The notes under the pieces are model-generated. The model was not told the origin of the DNA, searched no databases, and worked only from the letters and a program-made list of their open reading frames with translations. From CAVZRC01 sp963777695 (GTDB lineage: Bacteria > Planctomycetota > Planctomycetia > Isosphaerales > Isosphaeraceae): 64,000 bases of DNA. Both the position numbers and the translations under genes were made by a program. The DNA lies in assembly GCA_963777695.1 (NCBI GenBank), contig CAVZRC010000005.1, forward strand, positions 682,001 through 746,000. Reading direction: 5' to 3'. Below are positions 40,901 through 51,512 of the stretch, piece by piece. Every line of letters begins with the position of its first letter. The first letter of the stretch is position 1.

Positions 40901-42754
40901 AGCCCCGTGCAGCTCGCCGGCGTCACGCCGTTGGCCGTGGCGCCAGACCAGGCCGGCACCTACACGGTACTGGCGTCGTTCCCTGGCAGCGCCGATTACG
41001 AGGCCGCGGCCACCGTGGTCGGCTTCTCGATCGTGACGGCCTCCCCGACTGTGGATGTGGTCGACGCCGGCGGGCCCTACTCCGGCTCCGCCTTCATCGC
41101 CTCGGCGACTGTCGTCGGGATCACCGGGTCGGGCGCTCCGAGCCTCGAAGGAGTCGCGCCGGCCCTCACCTACTACGCCGGGACCTACGCCAGCCCCGGG
41201 CAGCTTGCCGGCGTCGCGCCGTTGGCCGTGCGCCAGACCAGGCCGGCACGTACACGGTGCTGGCGTCGTTCCCCGGCAGCGCCGATTACGATGCCGCGGC
41301 CGTGGTGGCCAGCTTCTCGATCGGGACGGCCGCCCCGAAGGTGGATGTGGTCGACGTCGGCGGGACCTACAGCGGCACCGCCTTCGCCGCCTCGGCGACC
41401 GTCGTCGGTATCGCCGGGTCGGGCGCTCCAAGCCTCGAAGGAGTCGCGCCGACGCTCGCCTACTACGACGGGTCCTACACGAGCGCCGCGCAGCTCGCCG
41501 GCCTGACGCCGATCGCGGGCGCCCGACGGTGCCCGGGTCCTACACCGTCCTGGCGAGCTTCCCGGGCAGCGCCGACTATGCTCCGTCGTCCGGCCTGATC
41601 CGCTTCACCATCGCCAAGGCGAAGCCCCAGCTCGACTGGAGTCCGCCGGCTACGATCGTCTACGGGACACCGCTGACATCGGCCGAACTCGACGCCACGG
41701 CCAACGTCTCGGGAACGTTCGCGTACACGCCCGGCGAGGGGGACGTGCTCGCGGCGGGTGCCCACCAGACGATCGCGGTGGCCTTCACGCCGGCCGATCC
41801 CGACGACTACACCACGGCCGCCCTCGTCGCGACGATCGACGTCGCGCCGGCGACGCCGAAGGTGATGGTCACGGACCCGGGCGGTGCCTTCGACGGCAGC
41901 CCGCACCCGGCCACGGTCGAGGTCGAGGGCGTCGGCGAGACGCCCGCCGCCAGCCTCGAGGACGTGACGCCGACGGTCACCTACTATGAAGGGGCCGGCA
42001 CATCGGGGTCCGTGCTGGGCGGGGCGCCCTCGTTGCCCGGGACCTACACCGTCGTCGCCAGTTTCCCCGCCAGCGACGACTACACCGCGGCCGAGTCGTC
42101 GCCGTTGACGTTCACCATCGCCAGGGCGGCTGAGCCGGTGTCGGTGTCGATCGAGGCCACGACGGTCAGCTTCGGCCATCCGCTGACTCTGGTCGCCTTC
42201 GTGACAGGCGGTCCGGCCACGCCGGGCGGCACGATCACGTTTCTCGACGGCTCGACCCCGCTGGGCACCGCCCCGATCGGTGCGTCGGGGACGGCGACGC
42301 TCGACACCACAGCCTTGCCGGTCGGCACCGACGCGATCACCGCCGTGTATTCCGGCGACGCCAATTTCTTGCCGGCCTCATCGTCGACGGCCAACGTGAG
42401 CGTTGGGAAGGCCGTGACTCAGGTGGTGATTGCCCCGCATCCGGTGCTGAGCAAGAAGAAGGTCATCTCGCTCGGCCTGGAGGCCGAGGTCGAGCCGACA
42501 TCCTCGGTGTCGGCGGTGCCCACGGGCTCGGTGACTTTCGAGGAGACCGTCAAGGGGAAGAAGCACAAGACGACCGTCAAGGTGCTGGGTACCGCGCCCT
42601 GGTGGATGGCTCGGCCACGCTCTCCTTCAAGCCCAAGACCCTGCTCAAGCGGCCGATCGTGGTCCTCTATGACGGCGACGCCAGCTTCCTATCGGGGACG
42701 TCCCCGACGACGACCCTGACCAAGTCGGCGCTCAAGGCCCTCGCCCGGACCTGA
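37904..42754 (+). CDS. Giant surface protein: beta-helix plus tandem Ig-like (MBG/Big_3-type) repeats, three frame breaks
   Basis: About 1616 residues. The start MNRQIAVSRRVAG has a gggag site; residues ~39-46 are LEDRRMLS, the LEPR-xLL-type sorting motif. Residues ~50-560 form a right-handed beta-helix of polymorphic-membrane-protein style (CTMTGNSTGFGSGGLYNAG, CTISGNSAGSQGGGVAVG, repeated GGG and NNG turns). Next is a Big_3-like Ig domain, then about seven ~97-residue repeats marked by D.GG.F.G, SLEG, LSYYAGTYTSP and YTVLASFPGS.DY motifs, an MBG-like domain (ATIVYGTPLTSAELDA), another Ig domain (GGTITFLDGSTPLGTAP) and a basic end. One base is missing at each of ~41232, ~41527 and ~42592, restoring to a stop at 42754. 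Likely an exported adhesin or cell-wall protein. Confidence 0.8.
39870..42120 (+). repeat. Tandem ~290-bp coding repeats in surface protein gene
   Basis: Units begin near 39880, 40160, 40450, 40740, 41045 and 41335, with a further diverged unit near 41860 after an MBG-like insert. Adjacent units share long near-identical DNA; for example the segment from gtgacgcgcc-like ggccgtg(g)cgccagacc at ~40937 recurs at ~41228, and the SLEGVAP coding blocks at ~41140 and ~41435 are almost the same. This points to recent unit duplication or gene conversion. The copies complicate assembly and coincide with two of the frame breaks. Confidence 0.75.
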
Positions 42755-42900
42755 GCCGGCCGCCACGCGGGGGTCGGGGCGATCGGGCGAGCGGCTCGTC
42801 GAGGGCCTCGAGCCACTCGGCGAGGCTCTCGGTGGCCGCGATCCAGAGGTAACCGACCTTCCGCTCTCGAAAAGCCCTGGAGTATGCGATGCGATCGGGA

Positions 42901-44148
42901 TCAGCCCAGGAGCTTGCGAGCGACGCAGAAGGCGATCAATCGATGGGCATCCAATGCCGATAGTCCCTCGGCCTGGAGGCCGAGGGACAGCTCGAGCGAG
43001 GGCACGGGCTCGTGCGCCAGGCGGGCGAGGACGCGGAGGTCCAGGCCGCCGAGCCATCGGACGAGGCCGCCGTCGGGGAGCTCATAGGCGACGTCGGTGG
43101 CGAGCGTGCCGTTGACGTTCAGCACAGCCAGCCGTGGATGCGCGACGAAGCGGACGATGTCGGGAATCCGCGCGACCGGCGCGGGCGAGGCGGGACCTGC
43201 GCGGAGCATGGTGACGGCGCCGAGGTGGCGGGAACGGGCCGAGTTCACGAAGTCGCGATAGTATTCGATGGCGATCGAGTAGCGGTCGGATCGAGCCAGC
43301 GCGGCGACGGCCGATGCCGCGGCGATGGCGCTGGCCATCGCGAAGCGCAGGCCCTGGCCGGCCATCGGGTCGGACGCGAAGGCGGCGTCGCCGATCGCCA
43401 GGCGACGGCCGACGACCGGTTCGGCCGCCCACTGCGACGAGGACGGCCGTCGGCCGATGAAACGGTATGACTCGGCCGGGACGCCCATCGCCCGGGCCAT
43501 CGACGGGTCGAGTCCTCTTCGCGATGGGCCGTCAGCGACGATGCCGATGGTGGTTGACCCGACCAGGCCAGCCCGATAGGCCCAGCATTCCCTCGCGTCG
43601 TCCGAGACGACACGGCCGCGCCATGGGGTCGGACCGGGCGGGCCTTCGAAGATGTCGGCGATCCAGCGACCCTGACGCTGGATGGGCCTCGACCATGCCG
43701 AGGCGCGTCCGGTGGCGTCGATGGCAACGTGGAAGCGGCGCTCGACGCCGTCGAGTTCGAGCCGAACCACCTCCCCGTCCCTGTTCTCCAGCGGAGGTAA
43801 TTGCCTGACGTCGAGAATCCTCGCACCCCGATTGGTCACGAAGGTCAGGGCCGACCGAGCCAGGGCCGTCCGCTCGACGTGGAGGAACGGGCCGGGTTTG
43901 ACGACGGGGTCGTCCCGGTTCCAATGGTTCTCGAAGCCCTCGACGACCGCCGCGCCGGCATCGTCGAAGACGCCCTCCCAGCCGAGGGCTTCGACCTGCG
44001 CCCGCGCCTCGGGGGGCAGGATCTCCGCGGCGGGGAAGCTTGTCGCCGGCCTGCGCAGCATCCACACGTGGCATCCGGCGTCGATCAGGCGCGATGCCAT
44101 CGCCGACGCCGCGACCCCGGTGCCGGCAACGACCGCTTCGCACCCCAT
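42901..44148 (-). CDS. LodB/QhpG-like FAD-dependent tryptophan-modifying monooxygenase
   Basis: A 415-residue flavoprotein of the tryptophan-halogenase/hydroxylase type. The FAD fold starts AVVAGTGVAASAMASRL (residues ~5-21) and has a second FAD motif RRLAIGDAAFASDPMAGQGLRFA (~265-287; shown by GDA..DP..GQG). The middle has substrate-binding-like strands and AIDATGRAS. By family, such enzymes include LodB/GoxB and QhpG, which hydroxylate a Trp in a partner protein to build the cysteine tryptophylquinone (CTQ) cofactor. The assignment is supported by position: it is divergent by 118 bp from a LodA-like split gene and a QhpD-like radical SAM gene. A general halogenase-like flavoprotein is the alternative. 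Intact frame. Confidence 0.7.
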   Translation of the reverse strand: MGCEAVVAGTGVAASAMASRLIDAGCHVWMLRRPATSFPAAEILPPEARAQVEALGWEGVFDDAGAAVVEGFENHWNRDDPVVKPGPFLHVERTALARSALTFVTNRGARILDVRQLPPLENRDGEVVRLELDGVERRFHVAIDATGRASAWSRPIQRQGRWIADIFEGPPGPTPWRGRVVSDDARECWAYRAGLVGSTTIGIVADGPSRRGLDPSMARAMGVPAESYRFIGRRPSSSQWAAEPVVGRRLAIGDAAFASDPMAGQGLRFAMASAIAAASAVAALARSDRYSIAIEYYRDFVNSARSRHLGAVTMLRAGPASPAPVARIPDIVRFVAHPRLAVLNVNGTLATDVAYELPDGGLVRWLGGLDLRVLARLAHEPVPSLELSLGLQAEGLSALDAHRLIAFCVARKLLG

Positions 44149-44266
44149 GGCCGGCTCCTACCCTTCGGTCGATTCGATGATTTCGGAATTTGCTTGCATT
44201 GGAAGCACATGAATCATATCGTACCCTCGACGCGACGGCCATCACGAGGATCGATGAGGTGTGAGC

Positions 44267-45995
44267 ATGGGCATCACCGCTCTGGAACTCTACTTCCGGC
44301 CACCGATGGCGATCGCTCGTCTCGGCGGCAGCGAGACGCCGCTGGAAAGTTTCATCTGGAGCGAGGATCCGACCAACTCGGGCGCGGCGAAGACCGTGAT
44401 CGAGCCGGCCGTGACGCTCGAGATCGAGCGGGACGGTTCGGTCCGCCCCTACCTCCCGGGCACGATCCGGTTCAGCGACGGCGGCCGCTTCCGCCCGGTC
44501 GCCCCGTTCTTCGAGCTCTGGCTGCGTTACGAGTCGGAGGATGGCGTCTTCCACGACGAACCCTTGACGCGCGACATCCTTCGCGAGGCCGGAGTGTCGA
44601 CCGAGTCCCTGTCCTATGTCGTGACCGCGGCGAACCGGAAGGCGGCGCGACGGTCGGGCGACCCGGCGAACGGATTCCAGGCCACGGTGCAGGTGGACGG
44701 CAACGACTACCGACGTCACCCGATCCTCGCGTCGAGCCCCCGCCAGCCGGGTACGGAGCCCCTGGTCTCGGAAGACCGCCCGATCCCGCTGGGCACGTTC
44801 CAGGTCACCCGGCCGACGGGCGGACGCGAGATGGGCGTCGACCTCGGGGCGCTTCGGGTGCGGTTCACCCCGGCCAAGGGCGAGGTCTACGGGCCGCCGG
44901 CGGCCTCCTCGGCGCCGGCGCCGGACACGGGCGCGTCCACGTCATCGTGAAGCCCGAGAATCGCATCCTGAACCCCAAGGCCACCTGGTTAAACTACAAC
45001 GCCGATTACACCAAGTTCGACAACCCTGAGCCGTCCGACACCTTTGACGGGGCCGACGTCGACCCGAACAATCCCCTGAACAACGTGGCCTGGGGAGTCG
45101 TGGACGACACGTGCGACGCGGTGATCCAGGCGACGCTGGTGGTCGCGGGCGTTCGCCTCCAGGCCTCGGCGCGAGCCTTCGTCGGGCCGCCCGACTTCGC
45201 CCCCGACCGCCGGCCGTTCATGTCGCTCGTTCGACGACCTGGCCGATCGCGAGCTCGGCGCTCTCCACGCCGGTGACCCCGGACGATGTCGCGACGGCCG
45301 AACTCGAGATCGCCGACTTGTTCCAACGCGTCAGCGAGACGGTCAGCCTGGCCGACCTCGATGCGCTCCGCCTCAACGCCATCGCGGACAATGCCGCCAA
45401 TGGCTTCGATAGCTTTACCAAACCACCTCGTACCGACAGCCAGACGATGACGTCGGCCGACGCGCCTTATGCCGATCTGACGACGCAACTCGTCCACCCG
45501 CCGACCCCACAAGCACCCTTGCCCTACGCCGACGCCGCCCAGGTGGCTCATCAGCGGTTCGCGGACCTGGACGACCTCCTGGAGTTCCTCCGGTTCAACG
45601 GCGACCGGGTCCGGATGATGCTGCGTCCTCCTTACGGATACTTCCGCGAGCTGTCGGTAAACCCGGCGTCCGACGCGACCCCCGACCCGGGTCATCGCGA
45701 CCCTCGCATCAATCGCGACCGCGCCCACGACATGCGGATGCCCCCTTACATGCGCGACGCCGATGCGAGCGCCCTGTCCGTGTCGCACCGGCAGTACCTC
45801 CAGTTGATGGCCCTGCTCGACTTCCTCGGCAAGCCCCCCGCCTCGACGGAGGCACTGGTTGCTCCCGGAGGAGGTCCGGCGACCGCGACCGGGCGTGAAT
45901 CGCTCATCCGGCAGCGCGTCCGCGATTTCATCAAGACCCAGGCGGCTCTATCGGGCACCGATCCCCCGCCCAATCGGGAGGCGCCTCGGCCATGA
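44267..45995 (+). CDS. LodA/GoxA N-domain-like protein, at least two frame breaks
   Basis: About 577 residues. ATG 44267 has a gagg site seven bases before it. The N-terminus FRPPMAIARLGGSETPLESF resembles the opening of LodA/GoxA quinone oxidases (I..IARVGNS), followed by AAKTVIEPAVTLEIERDGSV and FRPVAPFFELWLRYE. The frame changes near 44937 (DTG / RVHVIVKPENRIL, one C missing) and again near 45235-45270 before STPVTPDDVATAELEIADLF. The C-terminal third is helical and acidic (FADLDDLLEFLRFNGDRV, HRQYLQLMALLDFLG). The stop overlaps the radical SAM start by four bases. I read it as the N-terminal half of a split LodA-like enzyme or its carrier subunit; no catalytic residue is visible in it. 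Family match is from memory, not a search. Confidence 0.6.
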
Positions 45996-47372
45996 CGACC
46001 TCGTTCATTCCCCTGGAATCGCTCGTCGGTGTCGGTCTCGGCGCCGGGACCAGGGCGGTCGAGTCCCTAACACCCGAGCCCGCCCCCTGGATGCACCTGG
46101 TGCCCGGGTCGAAGCCGCTCGTCCTCGTCGTGGAGGGCTCGCGGCTTTACGAAGTCTCCCCCGAGCTCTTCGCCGGGCTCGAGGCCGGTGAGGAGTCGGT
46201 CCTGAGGACGTTTCACGAGGCGGTTCGCGGATTCGGCCCCCAGTTCGATGCCTCGTTCGAGGACATCGCCGAGCCCGTCTCACTCTCGCTCAACGTGGCC
46301 CAGGCTTGCAATCTATCCTGCTCGTATTGCTACGCCGACGAGGGCCGATTCGGCGGGTCCGCCCGGATGATGGAGCCTGACGTGGCGCTGAAGGCGATCG
46401 ACCGGCTCTTCGCGGGTGCGCGTGGTCGTCGCGTCACGATCGGGTTCATCGGGGGTGAGCCGTTCCTCAATCGCCCCTTGATCCACCGATGCGTCAACTA
46501 CGCTCGAAGCGCGAGGTCGCGAATCCAAGACGCCGGTCGGCTTCTCGATCACGACGAACGCCACGCTGTTGACGCCGGCCGACCTGGAGCTGTTGCGTCG
46601 GCACGGGTTCTCCGTCTCGGTCAGCCTGGACGGAGTGGGTGACTTGAACGACCGTCACCGGCGCGACCGGCGAGGGTCGTCGAGCGAGCGGGCGATCGCG
46701 GCGGTCCGTCCGCTGCTGGATGACCCGGGCTCGGCCAAGATCGCGGCGCGAGTGACCGTGCCCCGCGATGATCTCCGCGTGCTGGATCGGGTCGAGGCCC
46801 TGACGCGGGCCGGCTTCCGGGAAGTGGGCGTCAGCCCGCTCCGTAGCAGCGCCGATCCCGGCCTGCGGCTCCGGGGAGACGACTGGCCGGCGTTCCTCGC
46901 CGAGATGGTCCGCGCCGCCGAGGCCGAGTGGGACCGCGTCCGTCTCGGCGGTGACTGGCGGTTCTCGAATCTGGCGATCGCCTTGAAGGAGCTGCACCGG
47001 GGCTCGAGCCGGCCGTTGCCTTGCGGGGCCGCCAACGGCTACGTTTCCCTGGGCGCCGACGGGGGCTATTTCACCTGCCACCGGACCGTCGATGACCCCC
47101 GACATCAGCTCGGGAATCTCGCCGACGGTCTCGATCGCGGGGCCCGGAGCCGGTTCCTCGAGGCCCGGCACGTCAACCGCCAGGAGCCCTGTCGGTCGTG
47201 CTGGGCGCGTTACCTCTGCGGCGGTGGGTGCCATGTCGAGGTCCTCGCCGAAGGGCGCACCGGGTGTGATTACATCCGGGGATGGCTCGAATTCTGTCTC
47301 GGGTTGTATGACAGGGTGTTGACCGAACGTCCCGACCTCTTCCCACAGGACCGCGCCGAGGCCCGCGAATGA
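45992..47372 (+). CDS. SPASM radical SAM enzyme, QhpD-like, one frame break
   Basis: About 461 residues after restoring two bases near 46515. The [4Fe-4S]-SAM motif is C106xxxC110xxC113 in NVAQACNLSCSYCYADEG; the SAM-binding GGEP lies at 154-157. After the break come TPVGFSITTNATLLTPADLEL and VSVSLDGVGDLNDRHR. The C-terminus has a SPASM/twitch set of cysteines: LPCGAANGYVSLG, YFTCHRTVDD, EPCRSCWARYLCGGGCHVEV, GCDYIRGWLEFCLG. This is the layout of peptide-modifying enzymes; QhpD, which makes Cys-to-Asp/Glu thioether links in quinohemoprotein amine dehydrogenase, is the nearest functional analogue I recognise. Stop and start overlaps of 4 bp on both sides couple it to the LodA-like genes, so those are its likely substrates. 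Confidence 0.8.
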
Positions 47373-49181
47373 CCGAGAAAATCTTCCCGCGTAACCTGAC
47401 CGCCCGGGCCGAGAGGCGGGTCACGGGCAATCCGGATTCCACGAGGCTGGAGAGTGGGGTCGCCAATTGCTTCCCCGGCCTGGAGTTCGACCATCGCAAC
47501 CTCGACCGGCGTTTCTTCCCCGGCCTGGTCTTCGACTTCAACTCGAACTCCGGCCCGGCCGACCTGCCGCGAACCGGGGCGCGCCTGGTCCAGGTTGACA
47601 CCGCCGACCCGGACCTCAACCCCGGCCCCGACGCGACGGACGCCCGCCGGGCCGCCGCTCAGGCTCTGCGCCAGGCCCTGAGCGGTGACACGCTCACCAA
47701 GCTCAGGACCGGGAATTGGTTCCTGGACAAGGTCGTCCAGGGGGGCCGCGAGATCTCGATGACGCTCCAGCCGGACGGCACCTACACTCCCCAGGACGGG
47801 CTCGTCGTCTGGCGGCTGGTACGGGGCCTGGAGGCGGGGCCTGAAGTCGAGGTCACGCTGGTCCAGCGCCCGGCCACGCCGGCCGCAGCCCCGAGTCCGA
47901 CGCCCAGTCCGACTCCCGCCGGGCCCGGCACTCCACCGACCCCGGCGCCGCCGCCGCCGTCGGTCACTCTGAAGGGGTGGCGGCGCGATTTCACGGACAA
48001 GACGACCGGGGTCTTCTCGGCGGCCTACGTCGCGGGTGAATTGACCCAGAGCCTCTGCTCGCCCTGGCAGCACGATTTTCGCGATTGTGCGTGCCACTAC
48101 TGGGCATCGAACCATCCCGACGTCGTCCTCGCGGAGGACCGGCCGACCGAGGACGTCCTCCCCTCGGGCGAATCGGCCGACCCGCGCCGGGCCGAGATCC
48201 GGATCGACTGGCTGCGGTCCGATCGCGACCGGGCACTGCGCGGCCGCCGCCATCGGCAGCTTCGGGGCGAACCGGCCGTTCCAGATGGATCACTACGAGA
48301 TCAACCAGCGATGGGAGGAGTTGTCGATCGTCCTCGGCGGCAAGGAGTCGCCATCGGTCTATCTCCCCCGCTCGGCCGACCTGGCCAACCCGTTCGACAG
48401 CCCCGAGGAGCTGGCCGAGAAGATCTCACAGCTCGCGACGTTGGAACATGTGCTCGCCGTGGAATACCTCTACGCCTATTATTCGATCAAGAAGCGCGAG
48501 GAGACCGCGGGATCGGTAGCGGCCTGGCCGCACCTCGGCGACGACGTGACGTTCATCCGCCACTTCATCCTGCTGGTCGCGGTCGGCGAGATGCTCCATC
48601 TGCGATGGGCCAATCAGCTCCTGTGGGAGCTGGCCGATCGTCGGCTGATCCCGCCGGGCAAGTACGGACCCCAGCTCGGCGTGGCCGACACGATCCCCGT
48701 CAGCGCCGCCGGCGGGGGCGCCGGCCGCCCCCGAGCCCTCCGCCCGCTGACCCGCACGGTCCTGGCCGATTTCGTCGCGGTCGAGCAGCCGAGCGGCTAC
48801 ATCGAGGGCCAGTACGCTCGGGTCACGGCGACGCTCCGCCAGCCGGCGTATCCCGATGCCCTCTATCAGCTCGCCTCGCGGATCGTCAACGAAGGGATGG
48901 ACCACTTCGAGCGATTCCGCGACATCGGCCTCGTCCTGCGCGAGTACCCCGAGGACACGCCCCCCTATCTCCGAGCGATCACCCTCGACCGCCCCGATGA
49001 CCCGGCCGTCAAGGATGCGTTGAGCCTCTATCATTCCATCATCTCCGAGCTGACCACGGCCTATGCCACGGGGCGCGTCGAGGAGCGCGCGGCGATCATC
49101 CAGGCCCGCGACGCCATGACCCGGCTGAACGACATGGCGGACAGCCTCGGTGCCCGGGGGATTGGCATCCCGTTCTTTTGA
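47369..49181 (+). CDS. LodA/GoxA C-domain-like protein fused to ferritin-like di-iron domain, one frame break
   Basis: About 605 residues after restoring two bases in a CG run near 48240. Residues ~28-58 read ESGVANCFPGLEFD and NLDRRFFPGLVFDF; residues ~224-250 read LTQSLCSPWQHDFRDC and HYWASNHPDVV. These two blocks resemble the regions that hold the Cys and Trp of the CTQ cofactor in LodA/GoxA, giving Cys34 and Trp233 or Trp245 as candidates. A Pro-rich linker lies at ~168-198. After the break (FGANRPFQMDHYEINQRWEE) is a four-helix ferritin-like domain with LAVEYLYAYYSIKK, VAVGEMLHLRWANQLL (ExxH) and NEGMDHFERFRDIG, as in VioB-type ferritin-like domains. A fusion of a quinone-oxidase core and a di-iron domain is unusual. 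Residue roles are inferred. Confidence 0.65.
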
Positions 49182-49220
49182 CCGAGGCCGGAATGATCGA
49201 TCGACCCGGCCGGTCGCAGT

Positions 49221-51073
49221 CTACGGGCCATCGCGGGTCGCGAAGCTCGTCCAAGGGGGCGAGAGTAGGGCCTTCCAATCGAAGCGGATCTCGACCTCCT
49301 GACCCACCGCGGGCGGAGTGAATGGCTCGAATCCGTCTCCCCGGAAGCAGAGCCAGAGCAGCGAAGGTGACTCCAGAGGCACGTCGAACTGGAAGGTCGC
49401 CTCAGCCGGGCGATTGTCGGTTGTCAATGCGGTCACCGTGACGGTCATCCCGGTCAGCATCACCCGATCTCCGAGGGAGAACGGTCGGCGCTCGCTCCGG
49501 AAGACCTGGTCGAGGACCCATCGGAGGTAGCCGCCTCGAGGTCGGATCGCGAGCGTCCGCTCGTCGAGTCGGCGCACGATGATAGAGGGGATCGCCGGCG
49601 CGAGGACCCTGGTGTGCCGGGGCACGGGCCGTCCGCTCAGCTCCTGGTGGAGGATGAGATAGCACGCGTTCACGGGACTCGGTGCGTTCACGACGACGAC
49701 GGTCCGATCGCCCACCGACGATCCCAGCGGCGTCCGGACGTCGAGACGCACCATGACCCACGAGGGCCCCGCTGGGTTGGCGGCCCGGAACGGCAGGGCG
49801 ATCGGGGCGAGGACGGCGTGGACGGCCACGAGGAACCACGCCAGCGCCGAGGCCGGCAAACGCCAGATCGCCCTCGATGGTGCACCGGCAAGGTCCCCGA
49901 ACACGAATGCCCAGAACTGGGTCAGGAGTCCGAACGCGCCGATCCCGACGAACGTGAGCAACCGGTCCATCGGCAAGGTGGCGCAGACGGGGACCGTCGC
50001 GAAGAGCATGCCGGCGGCCCAGAACCGTGCGAGGGGGTCGCGCCGGAGGAGCGGGGCCATTGCGAAGAGGAAAAGCGACAAGAACCCCAATGCGAACCAC
50101 CACAGGACGCCGAGTCCCCGAGGCGATAAGACGGCGGCGAGATCCGCCGGGATCGGGCTCCACTGGCCCAGCAGGAGGATGGGCAGACGCCACAGGACGG
50201 CCGCCAGGAAGCGCCCGGTCTCCGTCAGCGGGTCGATGTAGAGACCAAGGTCGCGGACGCCGTAACCCCAGGACTCCCGCAGGGTCCTCCATACGACGAC
50301 CGCCGCGGCATACGGCCAGAGGGCCAGGCCGCCGCGCCAAGGGCCTCGGGGGTCGATGCATATCGCGTAAGCAGCCAGGTAGGCGCAGGTTCCGATCCCC
50401 TCCTCCTTCGAGAATAGGGCCGCCAGGAGCAAGAGCGGGGCCAGCAACGCCGCCCGACGGGAACCTTCTCGCCTCCATCGGTCGTGGGCGATCAATGCCG
50501 ATACGCCGAACGTCGCCGCGACGAGGACATTGCGGTTGGCCAGGAACCCGACCGTCGCGCCCGCGCGTCGTCCAGCGCGAACAGCAAGGCCGCGACCCCG
50601 GCGGTCCGGGTCGCGCCGAGCATCCGACGGTAGAAGACCGCCACGACGGCCACGGCGGCGCCGAGCCAGAACAGGCTGTGCGCGTGCATGAGCGCCGGAG
50701 AGTCCAGCCAGAGCGCGTAATCGAGCCGATGGGTCAGAACCGTCAGGGCTTGCAGGAACTCGCCCTTGAGGCCCGGATCGGTCCACCAGGGGAAGAGCCC
50801 GATGTCCATGAGGCGGCCGGTCCGCACCGCATCCCCGCGGAAGAACCGGAACATCTCCGAGGGGGGGCCGAGCAACTCTCGGAGCTGCGACCTCTCGAGG
50901 AGGATCGTCCGTTGATAGTTGTCATCGAGGATCAACCCGACACCGAGCGCCGGTAGCGTGAGCAGGATGGCCAGCACCGCCGCGGACATCGGGAGACGAC
51001 GCGAGCCCGGCAGCGATCCGACGGACGCCGCCATGCTCCGAAAGAGCCCCCACGCTGGTTTCCCGCTCGACAT
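49221..51073 (-). CDS. Polytopic membrane glycosyltransferase-like protein, one frame break
   Basis: About 617 residues after restoring one base near 50565 (LFALDDARA / GATVGFLANRN). Eight or more membrane helices are visible: AAVLAILLTLPALGVGLIL, FWLGAAVAVVAVFY, AALLAPLLLLAALFS, GGLALWPYAAAVVVW, FLSLFLFAMAPLL, TFVGIGAFGLLTQFWAFVFG and others. An acidic pair just after helix 1 (LILDDNYQRTILL) resembles the first-loop catalytic acids of GT-C/family 39-like mannosyltransferases. The last ~200 residues are a soluble beta-rich domain (RGGYLRWVLDQVFRSERRPF, VMLTGMTVTVTALTTD). ATG 51073 is preferred for its ggag site; 51118 is the alternative. Substrate unknown. Convergent with the ferritin-fusion gene. 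Confidence 0.65.
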
Positions 51074-51281
51074 CGGAAGGACTCCGCGGCCTGGTGGAGC
51101 ATGGGCCTTCAGCGACATCTGTCAGAGTAGCGAGGAACTCGCCCGGTTTCCATAGGGGCCCCCGTCGAGCTCGCGTCGGTGTGTGAAGTGTCGACAGTCG
51201 AGTCTTGCCCGCTTGCTCGGGTGACCCGGGCGCCTTATGCTCGACCGATCACGAGAGACGCACCGGCATCGTCTACTTAGC

Positions 51282-51434
51282 TTCCCGTTCGTGACGACTC
51301 TGGTCAGCCGGACATTCGCTCCCTGGCTTCGAGAACTCGTACAGTCCGGCTACCAGTTCCATCTGGTGTTCCTCTGGCTTCCCGGTGCCGATATGGCCGT
51401 GGCTCGTGTCGCGGCGCGGGTCCAGGAAGGTGGC
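51282..51434 (+). pseudogene. Zeta-toxin remnant (truncated at both ends)
   Basis: Fifty-one codons match the middle of Zeta_toxin/AAA kinases: FVTTLVSRTFAPWLREL followed by SGYQFHLVFLWLPGADMAV and ARVAARVQEGG. In intact proteins this follows the Walker A domain and precedes the substrate loop; both are absent here. The sequence then becomes unrelated. It is a decayed toxin gene, directly upstream of an intact small gene that often accompanies such toxins. Confidence 0.75.
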
Positions 51435-51512
51435 TTGCTTCCGGCGAAGCGGCGTTTGGCGCATTATCGCGAACCCTGTGGTATGGGAGCATATCAAGTC
51501 GAGGTACGGCTC

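Noticed and set aside
39870..42120. Regular repeats as a CRISPR array
   Set aside because: Units are ~290 bp, in frame and protein coding, with no short palindromic repeat-spacer pattern.
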